Shown: piece after piece, positions 1 to 10,965 of the stretch
How positions within the stretch are numbered: position 1 is the stretch's first letter
Layout of the letters: every line of letters starts with the position of its first letter
DNA from: Hydrangea macrophylla
Taxonomy: Eukaryota > Streptophyta > Magnoliopsida > Cornales > Hydrangeaceae
DNA length: 64,000 nucleotides
Assembly (NCBI GenBank): GCA_033977485.1
Contig: CM066983.1
Span: 113,126,605 to 113,190,604 of the forward strand
Direction of reading: 5' to 3'
Translations under genes and position numbers: made by a program
Notes under the pieces: generated by a model
Seen by the model: only the letters and a program-made list of their open reading frames with translations
Databases searched by the model: none
What the model was told of the DNA's origin: nothing

Positions 1-394
1 TTAATAATGATCAATTAAACTTAAATGCAGAGGCTAAATGATCCAAACAAATGAATAATTCATAACTTATCCTTGTTCATGTTTATATATCTATATGCAT
101 TCATCCATGTAGTTTGATACTTGTAATTAGGATTCATTTTTTAGATTAAATTGCACTTGATTGAACCTAATTATGAGTTCCTTGTGATCATGTTGGGACT
201 ATGCCACCTTTATATGGACATTACATTGATTCTTAGTTGAGACTTGTATATCTATAGAGATGTTGTGTTTCCAACTAATTGGAAGGAATCCATGATTATG
301 TCAATTCGTTCATACTTGATAGATTTAAGCTAGAAGTTTAAGAATGTTATTTTAGATTCAACATTATATCTTATCTAAAGCATGTGGAATAACT
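1..394. other. AT-rich intergenic sequence, no gene seen
   Basis: No open reading frame with recognisable protein character and no clear repeat boundary. I see nothing functional here. Confidence 0.5.
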
Positions 395-975
395 CTTTGT
401 TTTGTAGCGCCGTTAATGTATGATTTCTCAAACCCCACTTTAGCTTACTTAATTCCTTAAATTTATTGATTTTTCGACCTCATGTGCGACACTTTAGGTC
501 TTGCCTTATGCGTATATATGTGATTAGAGACTCTTTTCTTAGGATTTATATTTTTGTGTACATTGCACTTTTAATATTCGCAGCTGGATCCCGGGTAAGT
601 TCTCTAGTTCCTTATTTGCACATCATTTTGCTTGTTACTTGAATTATGTGGATTATGAATGATATTTTATCATTAGCAATCTTACACCCTTTTAGACATG
701 CTTTTGTAATGTATATTTATACATATGTATTAGTTGAGAGCATGCTTAGATTAATAATTTGATTAAAAAGGATGTTGAATAGAGGCCTGTCACGAGATAG
801 GATAAAAGGGGGTGTTTTAGTCCGCCGAGCTCCTTCATCTCTCATTCCATAATCCCCGAACTTGGTTAATCTCTGGTTTCAAAAAAAGATCGGTTTGCTT
901 TAAAATGGTTTCTTAATTTTTCCTTTTAAAAATTAAGTGACGACTCCTGTTTTGTGTTTTGAATTTAGAAAGAAA
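395..975 (+). mobile_element. Possible relic of a large Tat/Ogre-type LTR tail
   Basis: The stretch has a less AT-rich core at 781-860 and ends at about 935-950 in AAGTGACGACTCCTG. This resembles the AAGTGGCGACTCC text that I recall at the LTR/primer-binding boundary of plant Ogre-like Tat elements. No partner LTR, target-site duplication or coding region is visible in the window, so this is at best an eroded fragment. It could also be unrelated spacer. Confidence 0.25.
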
Positions 976-1029
976 TTTTAAAAAACTGTGGATAAGAGAA
1001 AATGCGACGTCCACATCTGTCTGTAGACA

Positions 1030-2240
1030 GATAAAACAGATAATATTATCTGTTAGACAGATTAAATCTCAAAATTCGACCGCAACCTTTTTTTTTTGTA
1101 AAATTTTCACGCCCATTGCGTAAATATCGAAGAAATACATAAAATACAAAAAGAAAAAAAATCCCAATAGGCCAAAAAATAAGAAAATTATGATTGTTTA
1201 ATTTAACATTATCTGTCAAAACATATAGTATCAAATTTTATACATATAATATCATTTATTTTGACAAATAAAATTAAAAAACGAGGTTCATATTACTTTC
1301 TTTTATACAATTTTTAACTTTGTTGCGTAGATATCGTGAAATAAAAAAAAATCACTTAGAAATGCTAAAAATGAGTGAGTTATAGTGGTTTAAAGTTGAC
1401 AGATAGAGTGTGTTTGTAAAAAGTGTTTGTCATCCTAGCATTTTTGAAACACATAATATCATCTATTTTGACAGATAAAATCAAAGAACAAGGTTCTAAA
1501 TTACGTTATTTTGTACAGTTTTCAATTCCATTGTGTAGATCTCAAATAAATACATGAATAAAAAATACTCAAGAAGGTAAAAAAAACGAGTGAGTTATGG
1601 TGGTTTAAAGTTGATAGATAATCTATATTAATATTATCTGTCAAAATAGATAATATTATATGTTTTGATAGATAAAATAAAAAATAAGGTTCCAAATTAC
1701 CTTCTTTTTTTTTGGTACAAATTTCAACTCTATTACGTAGATCTCAAAGAAATACATGAAAAAAAAAATACTCAAGGCTTAAAAAAAAAGGAGTGATCAT
1801 ATTGGCTTAAAATTGACAGATAATATTAATATTGTCTTTCAAAACAGATAATATTATTAGGTTAAAAAAAATAGGGTTCCAAATTATTTTATTTTGTACA
1901 ATTTTCAACTCCATTGTGTAGATCTTGAATAAATACATGAAATGAAAATATATATATATATATATCATTCAAAAATGCTAAAAAAACGAATGAGTCATGG
2001 TGCTTTGAAGTTGACAGATAATATTGATATTATCTGTCCAAACAAATAATATCATCTGTTTTGGCAGATAAAATAAAAAAAAATGAGGTTTCAAATTACT
2101 TTCTTTTGTACAATTTTCAACTCTATTGCGTAGATCTCGAAGTAATACATGAAACAAATTTAAAAAAAATCACTCAAAAATGCAAAAAATAAGTGAGTTA
2201 TGGTAGTTTAAAATTGACATATAGTATTGCCATAACCATT
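1030..2240 (+). repeat. Tandem array of about six ~200-bp units
   Basis: Each unit carries the same ordered text: ACAGATAATATTATCTGT-like inverted motifs, then GGTTCCAAATTAC, a pyrimidine run, TTTTCAACTCCATTG(C/T)GTAGATCTC, AAATACATGAA, and GAGTGAGTTATGGTGGTTTAAAGTTGACAG (given here in pieces). The ATTGYGTAGAT anchor recurs near 1117, 1322, 1530, 1733, 1913 and 2124, giving spacings of about 180-211 bases. Units are diverged. A reverse-orientation relative of the unit lies in the centre of the Mutator-like element at 15461-16355 (ATCTACGCAATGGG near 15907). Confidence 0.75.
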
Positions 2241-2384
2241 TCTCTGTGTCAGGATGGGTTTTTCACCAAATTCAAAAAGTAACGAGGGACTTTATAAAAA
2301 TGGCCAAATTATGTGGGTTTTTGGCTATATAACTTAATTTTAAGGGGTCTAAAATCAAATATCCTATAAAAATTTGATTGTTAG

Positions 2385-2594
2385 AAGTTAAATTCTAGAA
2401 TGATCACATCATTAACAATAATATTAGGCACACAACACAACACATGCTTTAAATGCATGTACTTTGTGCTGTATGCATTTTTCACACAAGGCCAACACTT
2501 TTTGTGAAAAATACAAGGTACATACATTTAAAGCATGATTGTGATTTGTGTTATAATTGGTGTTGTGTGCCTAGCATTATTCTAAAATTAAACA
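2385..2594. mobile_element. Small foldback (inverted-repeat) element
   Basis: The left half reads AGGCACACAACAC then CATGCTTTAAATGCATGTAC then a CACAC motif. The right half returns in reverse complement: GTACATACATTTAAAGCATG, then GTGTTGTGTGCCT, then ATTCTAAAATTAA. It is a MITE-like hairpin of about 200 bases with no coding capacity. A diverged relative lies at about 16370-16535. The target-site duplication is not clear, so the class is undetermined. Confidence 0.55.
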
Positions 2595-2885
2595 TATGTA
2601 CACATGCATTCCTCATAAAGGGAAGATCCCCATCGCCATATAAGTTGTATTTTGATAATTGTTTTCACCAATATTACACTTCGTCACGTTTGAAAAAAAA
2701 AAAACCCTCATTGAACAACCTCACAAGTACTCTCGTTTAATTGATTAATTGACATAAATGAAATTTGCCTTTATAGGCACATTATATTGTAAAATTTTAT
2801 TTACTCAAAAAAAAAAAAATATATTGTAAAAATATATTTATTTATTTATTTTTTACTCATAAGAATAACCTATTACTTGGACAAA

Positions 2886-3595
2886 GGGTAATTCTACTCA
2901 CACATACATTTTTTACTCTCTATACCCACTTTTTAATAAATTTTTATATTACAATTATATTCATGTACAAAATGACATAAAAAGGACAAATAGATTAAAA
3001 AAAATTCTAAAAAATTTACGCTCTACACCTACCTCTAAATAATATTAAAAATATATAACAAACTCTTCTATTGCCCTTCGTCTCTGATACATTATATCTA
3101 TATATATATATATATAATTTGACTATATGTATCTGCCAATTTCTTTACTTGTCAACTACAGTAAATGTAAAAAGTTCAAAGGAAAAACAAATTTGAGAGA
3201 TACTAAAGGAGAGACTTGGAAGATATTTTGTTTCTCCATAGTTTTGGTCGTTGAATTTAGGGTTTGATTTGTTGAAACCCTAATTAAAAAAGCAGATCAT
3301 TGGAACAAAGTGGGGAAAAATTGAATCTGCAGCTCTGGATAACATTATGACAATATCAATGGCATGAGTTTATATTGTCACTATCCTTGTAAAACTAATT
3401 CTCTCATTACTGCTCATTGTTTGTCATCTCAAGGAGATATATCCCATCCCATGTCATCTTCGGCCACTGGTTTTCCCAAGTTTGAAGATTGAAAGATAAT
3501 GGTGGGTGTCCAGAGTAATTTGATTTAATTTTAATTAGAGTGGTGGATATAAAAAGTAAATGAGTGTGAAGGAGGTGGATGTGAATAGAATTACC
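2886..3595. mobile_element. Mutator-like nonautonomous element with 9-bp TSD
   Basis: The left end GGGTAATTCTACTCACA (from 2886) is the inverse of the right end TGTGAATAGAATTACC (to 3595). Flanks are TTGGACAAA (2877-2885) and TCGGACAAA (3596-3604), matching in 8 of 9 bases. A 9-bp TSD fits Mutator-like elements. Inverted similarity is good for about 20 bases and then decays. The interior has a TA microsatellite (about 3097-3115) and no protein-coding sequence. Confidence 0.6.
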
Positions 3596-3604
3596 TCGGA
3601 CAAA

Positions 3605-4531
3605 TCCACCTGTACCAATTATGGTGTATATTGAGATTTAACACCTTAAGTTAAGCCTTAGCTTTGACAAGAGTCTAAAATTATTAAAGAGGAAAGTGTT
3701 GCAAAGCCCAAGTCGCCCACGCCACTTTAAAATTTTAAAATATTGTTGGAGGTGACTGACTATCACTGATCATCTCTTAATTTTTACTCATATTGTTTGA
3801 GGTGACTATCACCCATCTCTTATCTCTCGTCATTGAAAAGAGGGTTGGCTTTTTATATGGTGTGCTGCATATTGATTCGTCAACTATTTTGATTGGATAC
3901 ATGTGTAAGAAATATATTTTAAACAACGGGAGATATACAACGTATTGTACTAGTTGATGCGGCTCAAATCCACCTATATGTATTTATTAAATAAATAGAC
4001 AATTCATACTTTATATAAGTACGTACAATTAAACCTTGTTAATTTTTTTTTTTGATACTAATTAACCTTGTTAATCACTTATAGTCAAATATGCTTGCTA
4101 ATTATGTCTTATAAAGCCAACTGATGCTCTTTCTTGTCTTGCAATGGTGGCAAATATAATAAGCGCGTAAATAATACCGATTTAGCAAGACAAGACAAGT
4201 GGAATTCAATTGGACCTTCAACAATAATTATAGTCATGTTTTGTAAAAATTACATGGTATGGCGCCCCACTAAAATTTGAACAATATTCTATGTAATGAG
4301 TATTAAGAAATTGTAATAGTCGTTAAACGTTATGATATATACATGAAAAAAGTTATTTTCTTATAAATAAACAAATAAAATGGAGAAAATTAAAATATAA
4401 ATAACAACCATGATAGTTAGCAATCCTTATCAATTTTTGGTGACATCTTCCACCAATCTCTAGACCTACTCGAGGAAAATATATGGGTTAAATGAAAAAC
4501 TTTTATCCGGAAAACAAGCCTTCTTCGTTGG
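3605..4531. other. Intergenic, nothing recognised
   Basis: AT-rich sequence without a supported gene, RNA or bounded repeat. Confidence 0.5.
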
Positions 4532-4539
4532 ATTAGGGG

Positions 4540-5148
4540 CAAGGGCGGAGCTAGGATTTTTATTTAGAGTGGGCCGGGACTGAATAGATTTGTATATGAT
4601 GATGAGCATATACGGGGATTCAGGAGCAGTACTGCCTTCGATGTGAATTTTTTTGGGTCTATTTATCTCTATTTTTAGGTTGAATTTCTTAATATCATTT
4701 TTTTGTCCTTCTAAATTCCATAATAAGACTTGATCGTTTTTCGTAATTTGTAAAGTTTTAGTGATGGTAAAACAATTTCGGTTAGCCTAAATTGAGAAGT
4801 ACTGAGGAATATTGATGTGATAAATATTTTAGGTGGATTGATTTATAATTGGGCTAATATACAATACACATTTTTTTTTTTTGAAAAAAATATTGCAAGG
4901 GGTTGAACTAAGAAAAGGAGTTGGGCCAAATATTTGGAGTGAGCTAGATTACCATTGAACTAATGTAATGTGTATTTTTTTTTTGGATTGAACGATATTA
5001 GATTGGGTTTAAAAGAGAAATTGCAAGGATATCAAATATTAGGGTGGATTAACTACAATCATGCTAAAATATTACATGCAAGAAAAAAATTACTTTGATA
5101 TTAGAAGGGACTATAGCCCGATAGAGCCCACCAATGACTCCGCCCTTG
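4540..5148. mobile_element. hAT-type MITE with 8-bp TSD
   Basis: Terminal inverted repeats are CAAGGGCGGAG at 4540 and CTCCGCCCTTG ending at 5148. Flanking 8-mers are ATTAGGGG (4532-4539) and ATTAGGTG (5149-5156), 7 of 8 identical. An 8-bp TSD is the hallmark of hAT elements. The 609-bp interior is AT-rich with no transposase, so the element is nonautonomous. The short reading frame on the minus strand at 5064-5264 is incidental. Confidence 0.75.
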
Positions 5149-5327
5149 ATTAGGTGTACCCTAATTGCGGAGTTCAGCCATAGAACTAACAAAATACAAA
5201 AGAAAATTGAAATAGAATTAATGAAATGATGTAGGACAAATTGTTGAGCCATTTTATGGTCCAACAGGATCGTTAGATATCCAATGCAATGTAGCAGCTA
5301 ATTCGGGTCACATACTTCTGTCAACGC

Positions 5328-5921
5328 TAGGGGTGTGTTTCGGCCGGAACGGATCGGAATACTCTCTTCGGAAAAAAATTGCAAAAATTTTGGAAATTAA
5401 ATAGGTGTTACAATTCAATTCTGATTTTTTTTTTTTTTTTTTTTTTTTTCAGAATTTCATTTTCCTTTCTGATTTCGAAATTTCGGAATTTTCGAAAATT
5501 TTCGAAATCGGAATTCTTCGAAAATTTTCGGTATTTCCGGAATTGGAATCAGAAATTTTCATAATTTTTTGAATTATCAGAATACAAATACTATTGAATG
5601 AGTAAGTCATGCTTTTATAGAGAGTCTCCTACTCTCTCCTTTCTCTTCTTATTCGATGTGGGACAAACAAGTCCACATTCTTCCAAATTTTTGGAAAATA
5701 TTTAGAATTTTTTGAAAATTTTTCAAAAAACGTATTTGTTTTTTGTTTGTTTGTTTGTTTTTTTTTTTTTAATATTTTCGGAATTTTCAGAATTCTCAAA
5801 ACAATTCCGATTCCGTTCCGATTTTTTTCGGAATTCGAAATTTAATTTTTGGTGCCAAAATCAGAATTTTTCGGATCGAAATCGGCCAGAATCAGAATTT
5901 CCATTCCAAATGACACCCCTA
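5328..5921. mobile_element. hAT-type MITE with perfect 8-bp TSD
   Basis: It begins TAGGGGTGT at 5328 and ends ACACCCCTA at 5921, between identical 8-mers GTCAACGC (5320-5327 and 5922-5929). The 594-bp interior is packed with GGAAT/TTCGAAA motifs in both orientations, so the whole element can fold back. The Phe-rich reading frames inside (5379-5564 and 5712-5963) are products of these T-rich motifs and poly-T runs, not genes. Confidence 0.85.
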
Positions 5922-5929
5922 GTCAACGC

Positions 5930-6237
5930 TCAAAGACAATATATTTCTGTGCTAAAGAGATGATACAATCAAATTTCACTTCTTTTTGCTAAAACATTCC
6001 ATCTCTAAACCTCGAACTATGTATTGCTTCTCTTTTTTCTTTAACTAGTCGACAAGTAATATCAAAAAGAGAAATGCATGTCAGGTATGGAGAATAAACT
6101 CCCCTCTTTTTTTTTTGGCTGGGATGAGATTACGAAACCCAGTACATCAAGTTTGTCTAAGAATTATTCATGTTTATATGCTTTCAAAGTTGAATCCAAA
6201 CATATTTAGTTTTCAAATGCTTTAAAAATTGTACCAC
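5930..6237. other. Intergenic, nothing recognised
   Basis: Spacer between the hAT MITE and the first LTR retrotransposon; no gene or bounded repeat seen. Confidence 0.5.
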
Positions 6238-6242
6238 GTATT

Positions 6243-6820
6243 TGGAGTGCCATGATTAAGAGACGCGTCCTAGGGAGGCGCCACGTGTATAATTGAGAGT
6301 ACCAAGTCAGTCGGGCTTTCATGGACAGGATGTATTGGGCCCCGCAGATAAGAAAGTAGACAGTTGATTAGACTGCTAGGTTAAGGCACTCCCAAGCCCA
6401 GAAGTCTGATAAGTCCAAGGCCCAGACCCAAATGAAAGAATATAAAAAGCCTGACATGATCCCACCTAGGGCACGACGAGCCACTAAAATGATGGAAGAC
6501 ATACACGACCTGGCATGACCCGGAAAAGGAGGGGCAGGAAAGCACGACGTGGTCAATTAACAAGGTAGGGTTAGAAGGAGTATAAGAAAGAAGTATGAGA
6601 AAATTTTTGGTCATTCTGTGAGCTCCCTAATAATAAGAGAGAAAACTAACTTGATCGTCGGAGGAGATTCAGGGTATAACCCCCTAGAATCTTTCCTTTT
6701 TGTTTTCCCAGGTTGATTGCTGAACTCGGAGTAAAACAAAGAAGATAATCTGAGCTTAGCGGCATAGTCAGAAGCATACATTCCCGGAGTGAAGATTAAT
6801 AGTGAATTCGTGCAGAATCA
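6243..6820 (+). repeat. E1 5' LTR (578 bp)
   Basis: Starts TGGAGTGCC directly after the GTATT duplication and ends GCAGAATCA. A TATA box (TATAAAAAG, 6441-6449) is the likely promoter. The first 49 bases (6243-6291) are absent from the 3' copy. Reverse-strand reading frames in it (6368-6614) are LTR shadows that recur in the other LTR. Confidence 0.9.
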
Positions 6821-6822
6821 GT

Positions 6823-6838
6823 TGACGCCGTCTGTGGG
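6823..6838 (+). promoter_or_regulatory. E1 primer-binding site
   Basis: TGACGCCGTCTGTGGG begins two bases after the LTR end. It corresponds to the TGGCGCCGTCTGTGGG site used by many Tat elements, with one G-to-A change. In E2 the equivalent site at 30209 is TGGCGCCTTCTGTGGG. Confidence 0.7.
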
Positions 6839-6895
6839 AACGACGCAATCAAGTTCTCATATTTGAAAAAACTTAGGAAGAGCTTCATTTCACTT

Positions 6896-8338
6896 ATGGA
6901 AGAAGCCAATTCACCCCGTAATGTGGAGGAGCGAAGAGAGTCCAGAAATTCTGAAGATCAGGAGGTCCAGGTGACGGACCGTACCAGTGAAAGTCAGGCA
7001 GTTCTTGGTCAGATGGAAGGTATGATGCGACAGATCAGGTCTCTTACTGAAACCATGGAGAGATTGGTTAAGCAACAAGTTGACCAAATGACGGATCCAG
7101 GAGCGAAGGAATGGGATCATAAAGATCAACATTTACAGCAAAGTTCTGATCTGCGAAGTCATAGAGGGGAAAGGTTGAAGGAAGATGGGGCAGAATCAAA
7201 GAGTGAGACCGTGCATGAGCCAGATAAGGAATGGAAGATGGTCTTAGGAATAACGGAGCCCCCGTTCGCTGACCACATCATGATGGAGCGATTGCCTAAA
7301 AAGATTACCCTGCCTAAAGTGGAAGCATATGATGGAAAGGCTGACCCTACTGAGCATCTGTGTCATTATCAGCATGCTATGGCTTTGTATGATTGTAGTG
7401 AGGCTTTATTGTGTAGAGTGTTCTCTAACACCCTTATAGGGGCGGCTCTCACTTGGTTCAAAAGGTTACCCCCAAAATCAATTCCTTCTTTTGCTATGTT
7501 GGCAACAAAGTTTGTTAACCGTTTTATCACGAGCCGAAAGCTTAAGAAAGGACCAGACCACCTTCTCACCGTAAAGCAACTGAAAGGGGAATCGTTGAGG
7601 GAGTACATAACCCGATTTAATGCCGAATTGGTGAACGTTGATGGTTGTGAAGGAGGATTTGCTATCGCAGCACTGAGGGCAGGCCTCCAGCCCGGTTTGT
7701 TTTGGAAATCTATCACCAAAAGACCACCTCTGGATAACTCGGATCTTTTGGTCAGAGCTCAGAAGTACATAACTCTTGAGGACATGGATATGGCCCGGAG
7801 GGATAGTAAACTATTGATGGAACCAAGAGGTAGTTCTAGAGGAAGAAGAGAAGATTGGAAGAAAAAGGAATCCCCAGACCACTCGGAGAGAAGAATGACT
7901 CGTAATAGGGAGAGATCACCGAGGTCGACTCATTATACGCCTCTTAATGCGTCACTATCTCAGATTTTGAGGCAAGTCAAAGGTAAAGAGCACTTGAACT
8001 GGCCTGGAAAGTTAAAAGGTGAACCGGGAAATCGTGACCGAGGTAAATATTGTGACTTCCACAAAGATCATGGTCACACTACAGATGAATGTCAGATCCT
8101 GAAGAGGGAAGTTGAGGAATTGATCCGGAGGGGTCGTCTCAGGGAATACATCGGGAAGAATGGTCGAGCAGATCCCAGGAGAGATCAGGCTAGAAAGGAA
8201 CAGATCAAGGAGAAGCCAGGACAGCGTGAGGCAGATCAACCACCACAGCCTAATGTTATATACGCAATTCATGGTTGTACTAGGGATTCTGGATATTCCA
8301 ACCGCTCCAGGAAGCGCTTTAGCCGAGAAGTTCAGTAG
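6896..8338 (+). CDS. gag: E1 Gag (capsid/nucleocapsid) protein
   Basis: Retrotransposon Gag forms the virus-like particle that packages element RNA. I start it at ATG 6896 (MEEANSPRN), about 480 codons, because the frame upstream has no ATG. The retrotransposon gag domain occupies roughly residues 160-300 (HLCHYQHAMALYD, AALTWFKRLPP, LLTVKQLKGESLREYITRFN). A basic linker follows, then a single zinc knuckle YCDFHKDHGHTTDEC near residue 395. The frame closes with TAG at 8336-8338; after it the same frame continues straight into protease, so this may be a mutation or a readthrough stop. This is the best-preserved gag in the window. Confidence 0.85.
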   Translation: MEEANSPRNVEERRESRNSEDQEVQVTDRTSESQAVLGQMEGMMRQIRSLTETMERLVKQQVDQMTDPGAKEWDHKDQHLQQSSDLRSHRGERLKEDGAESKSETVHEPDKEWKMVLGITEPPFADHIMMERLPKKITLPKVEAYDGKADPTEHLCHYQHAMALYDCSEALLCRVFSNTLIGAALTWFKRLPPKSIPSFAMLATKFVNRFITSRKLKKGPDHLLTVKQLKGESLREYITRFNAELVNVDGCEGGFAIAALRAGLQPGLFWKSITKRPPLDNSDLLVRAQKYITLEDMDMARRDSKLLMEPRGSSRGRREDWKKKESPDHSERRMTRNRERSPRSTHYTPLNASLSQILRQVKGKEHLNWPGKLKGEPGNRDRGKYCDFHKDHGHTTDECQILKREVEELIRRGRLREYIGKNGRADPRRDQARKEQIKEKPGQREADQPPQPNVIYAIHGCTRDSGYSNRSRKRFSREVQ

Positions 8339-8884
8339 GGGCCTACCCGAGTGCTCAGTATGGAACATAGGTTCAAAATCCCGACCCCACAAATCACTTT
8401 TGGAGATGAAGACTTGGTGGGGATACTCGTTCCTCACGCAGATGCATTGGTAGTAACTCTTTCCATCGCGCATTACGATGTAAGGAGAATTTTAATAGAC
8501 AACAGAAGCAACATCAATGTCATTTTTCTTCATGCCTTGGATAAGATGGATATTGATCTTGGTCAGATGAAGAGTTCAACAGGGAAAATCACGGGATTCA
8601 GCGGAGAGGTTGCTGAACCAGTTGGTGAGATCAGATTACCTGTTACCGTGGGAAAGGCCACTAATTACTTATCTGGATTAGAAGAATTTTCGGTGATAAA
8701 CGCCCCGTCCCCATATAATGCTATTATGGGACGACAATGGCTCCATGACATAAAGATCATCCCGTCTTCGTACCACCAGTGTATGAAGCTCGTCCTCAGA
8801 GGGGAGGTGGTAACTGTCAGAGGAGATAAAAAAGTGTCGCGAGAGTGTCATGCTGCGTCTTTCAAGAATGTCAAGGAGAAATAG
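8339..8884 (+). pseudogene. E1 protease region, active site lost
   Basis: This continues the gag frame after its TAG stop. It resembles the retropepsin-like aspartic protease of Tat elements: DALVVTLSIAHYDVRRILID, then SVINAPSPYNAIMGRQWLH. The expected catalytic Asp-Thr-Gly triad after RILI reads Asp-Asn-Arg (DNRSNIN), so the enzyme should be inactive. The frame ends at TAG 8882-8884, and a further in-frame TAA follows at about 8906, separating it from the RT domain although both share one frame. Confidence 0.8.
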
Positions 8885-8908
8885 CAATTACAGCTTCGGG
8901 TAGGCTAA

Positions 8909-10965
8909 GCAAGTCAAGAGCAAGGGGAAAGAGAGAACTCAGAACAGATACTGCCCGAAATTCGAGACGAACGACCTGAATGTCTCAGGCCAGGAGAGGA
9001 CTTGGAAGAAGTTAACTTAAGTAGCGGAGATCGCGAAAGGAGAATAAAAATTGGAGCTAGTCTTACAGGAGTTCTCAGGGAAGAATTAGTTCGGTTCTTG
9101 ACGAAACATCAGCACGTTTTTGCTTGGTCTATAAAGGATCTAGTGGGAATAGACCCGAGTATAATTTCGCACCGTCTTATGGTAGATCCGAGGCACCCGC
9201 CCATCCGTCAAAAAAGGAGAAATTTCGCGGCTGAAAGGCATGAAGTCATAAATACAGAGGTGAATCGGTTAATGGAAGCTGGGCACATTAAGGAGGTGTG
9301 TTATCCGGAGTGGTTAGCTAACACTGTGGTAGTTCCCAAGAAAGGGGAGAAGTGGAGAGTTTGCGTAGATTACACGGATCTCAATAAGGCCTGCCCTAAA
9401 GATAGTTTCCCGATCCCGAAGATAGATCGTTTGGTTGATGTAACTGCAGGGAATGAGTTGTTAACCTTCATGGATGCATATTCAGGGTATAATCAGATAT
9501 GGATGCATCAGGGCGACGAAGAAAAGACCTCTTTTATAACGGAAAGGGGACTGTACTGTTATCAGGTCATGCCATTCGGTTTGAAAAATGCTGGCGCTAC
9601 ATACCAGAGGCTGGTCAATGGAATGTTCAACCGCCAGATTGGGAAAACGATGGAAATTTATATTGATGATATGTTGGTGAAAAGTAAGGTCAAGACGGAT
9701 CACATAGAGCACTTAAGGGAGACCTTTGGCGTGCTCGAAAGGTATGGCCTGAAGCTCAATCCAGCCAAATGCATATTTGGCGTTTCAGCGGGCAAATTCC
9801 TGGGATTTTTGTGTCCGAAAGGGGGATTGAAGCAGATCCAGACCAGATTCGTGCTCTTCGGGAAATGAGATTGCCTCGAAGTAGGAAAGAAGTGCAGGTC
9901 CTTAATGGGAGGCTGGCGGCCTTGAACAGGTTCATTTCGAAAGCCTCTGATAAGTGCCTACCTTTCTTCAGGGCACTCAAAGGGAGTAAAGATTTCGAGT
10001 GGACAGAAGATTGTGAGAAGGCGTTCCAGAGCTTGAAGAGTTACTTGGGAAGCCCAATGATGTTAAGTACTCCGGTCAAAGGAGAGGAGCTTTTTCTCTA
10101 TTTGGGAACTTTAATCCACGCAGTCAGTTCGGCTTTGGTAAGATCTGATGCAGGAGTCCAAAGGCCCATTTACTACACCAGCAAGACGCTACTGGAGAAC
10201 GAACAGAGGTATCCCGAACTTGAAAAACTTTTGTTTGCTTTGTTGATATCAGCACGTAAGTTACGACCTTATTTTCAAGCACACACTATAGTGGTACCAA
10301 CCGCACATCCACTCAGGTCTGTGTTGCACAGACCTGACACCTCGGGTCGGCTTATGAAATGGGCTATCGAACTGGGAGAGTTTGATATTAGATTCAGCCC
10401 CGGAACTGCGATCAAGGCTCAGGCCCTAGCAGACTTCATCGCGGAATTCCAAGAAGAGCCTTACGGTGAAACCAGGAAAGAAGATACGAAAACATGGTTA
10501 GTATATACGGATGGAGCCTCTAGCCAAAGAGGGAGTGGTGCAGGAGTAGTACTTCAGGCACCGGATCAGTCTCAGATTGAGAGGGCAGTGGCTTTCACTT
10601 TCAAAGCGTCAAATAATGAAGCAGAGTATGAAGCCTTGATTATCGGGCTACAGATGGCCAAGTTATGTGGGGCGGAGCATATTGAGGTCAGATGTGATTC
10701 TCAACTGGTGGTGGAACAGATGAAAGGTGGATTTGAGGTGAAAGATGATAGAATGAGGTCATACAATCAGATCGCACGAAGATTAGCAAAACAGTTCATC
10801 AGTTTCATAATAACAAAAATACCAGGAGTTGACAATTCTCGTGCTGACGCCTTGTCAAAATTAGCATCAGCATTGGAGGTGAGTTCCGAAACGGGTATCC
10901 AAATTGGAATCCAGGAAAGGCCGAGCATCTGCCAAACACCAAGAGTGTCTGTGGTAAGCTCATAA
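8909..10965 (+). pseudogene. E1 reverse transcriptase, RNase H and second RNase H
   Basis: Copies element RNA into DNA. The RT core includes WRVCVDYTDLNKACPKDSFP, MPFGLKNAGATYQRL and the catalytic YIDD (codons 9659-9670). A one-base deletion near 9808, just after KFLGF, shifts the rest into another frame, where the RT connection and Ty3-type RNase H continue (SRKEVQVLNGRLAALNRF, LFLYLGTLIHAVSSALV). A second RNase H follows at about 10495-10870 with the D-E-D-D pattern (YTDGASS, NNEAEYEAL, RCDSQLVV, SRADALSKL). This added domain is known from Tat elements. The frame closes at TAA 10963-10965 before integrase, which continues in the same frame. Confidence 0.85.

Noticed and set aside
5379..5963. 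Phe-rich frames that look like a membrane protein
   Set aside because: They are poly-T and TTTTCGAAA motifs inside the hAT MITE at 5328-5921.
6368..6614. Minus-strand frames repeated at 14437-14683
   Set aside because: Both lie in the E1 LTRs, so the repetition reflects LTR duplication, not conserved genes.
6294..6820. E1 5' LTR starting at the TG of 6294
   Set aside because: This edge was set only by similarity to the truncated 3' copy and gives no target duplication; starting at TG 6243 gives the perfect GTATT duplication.
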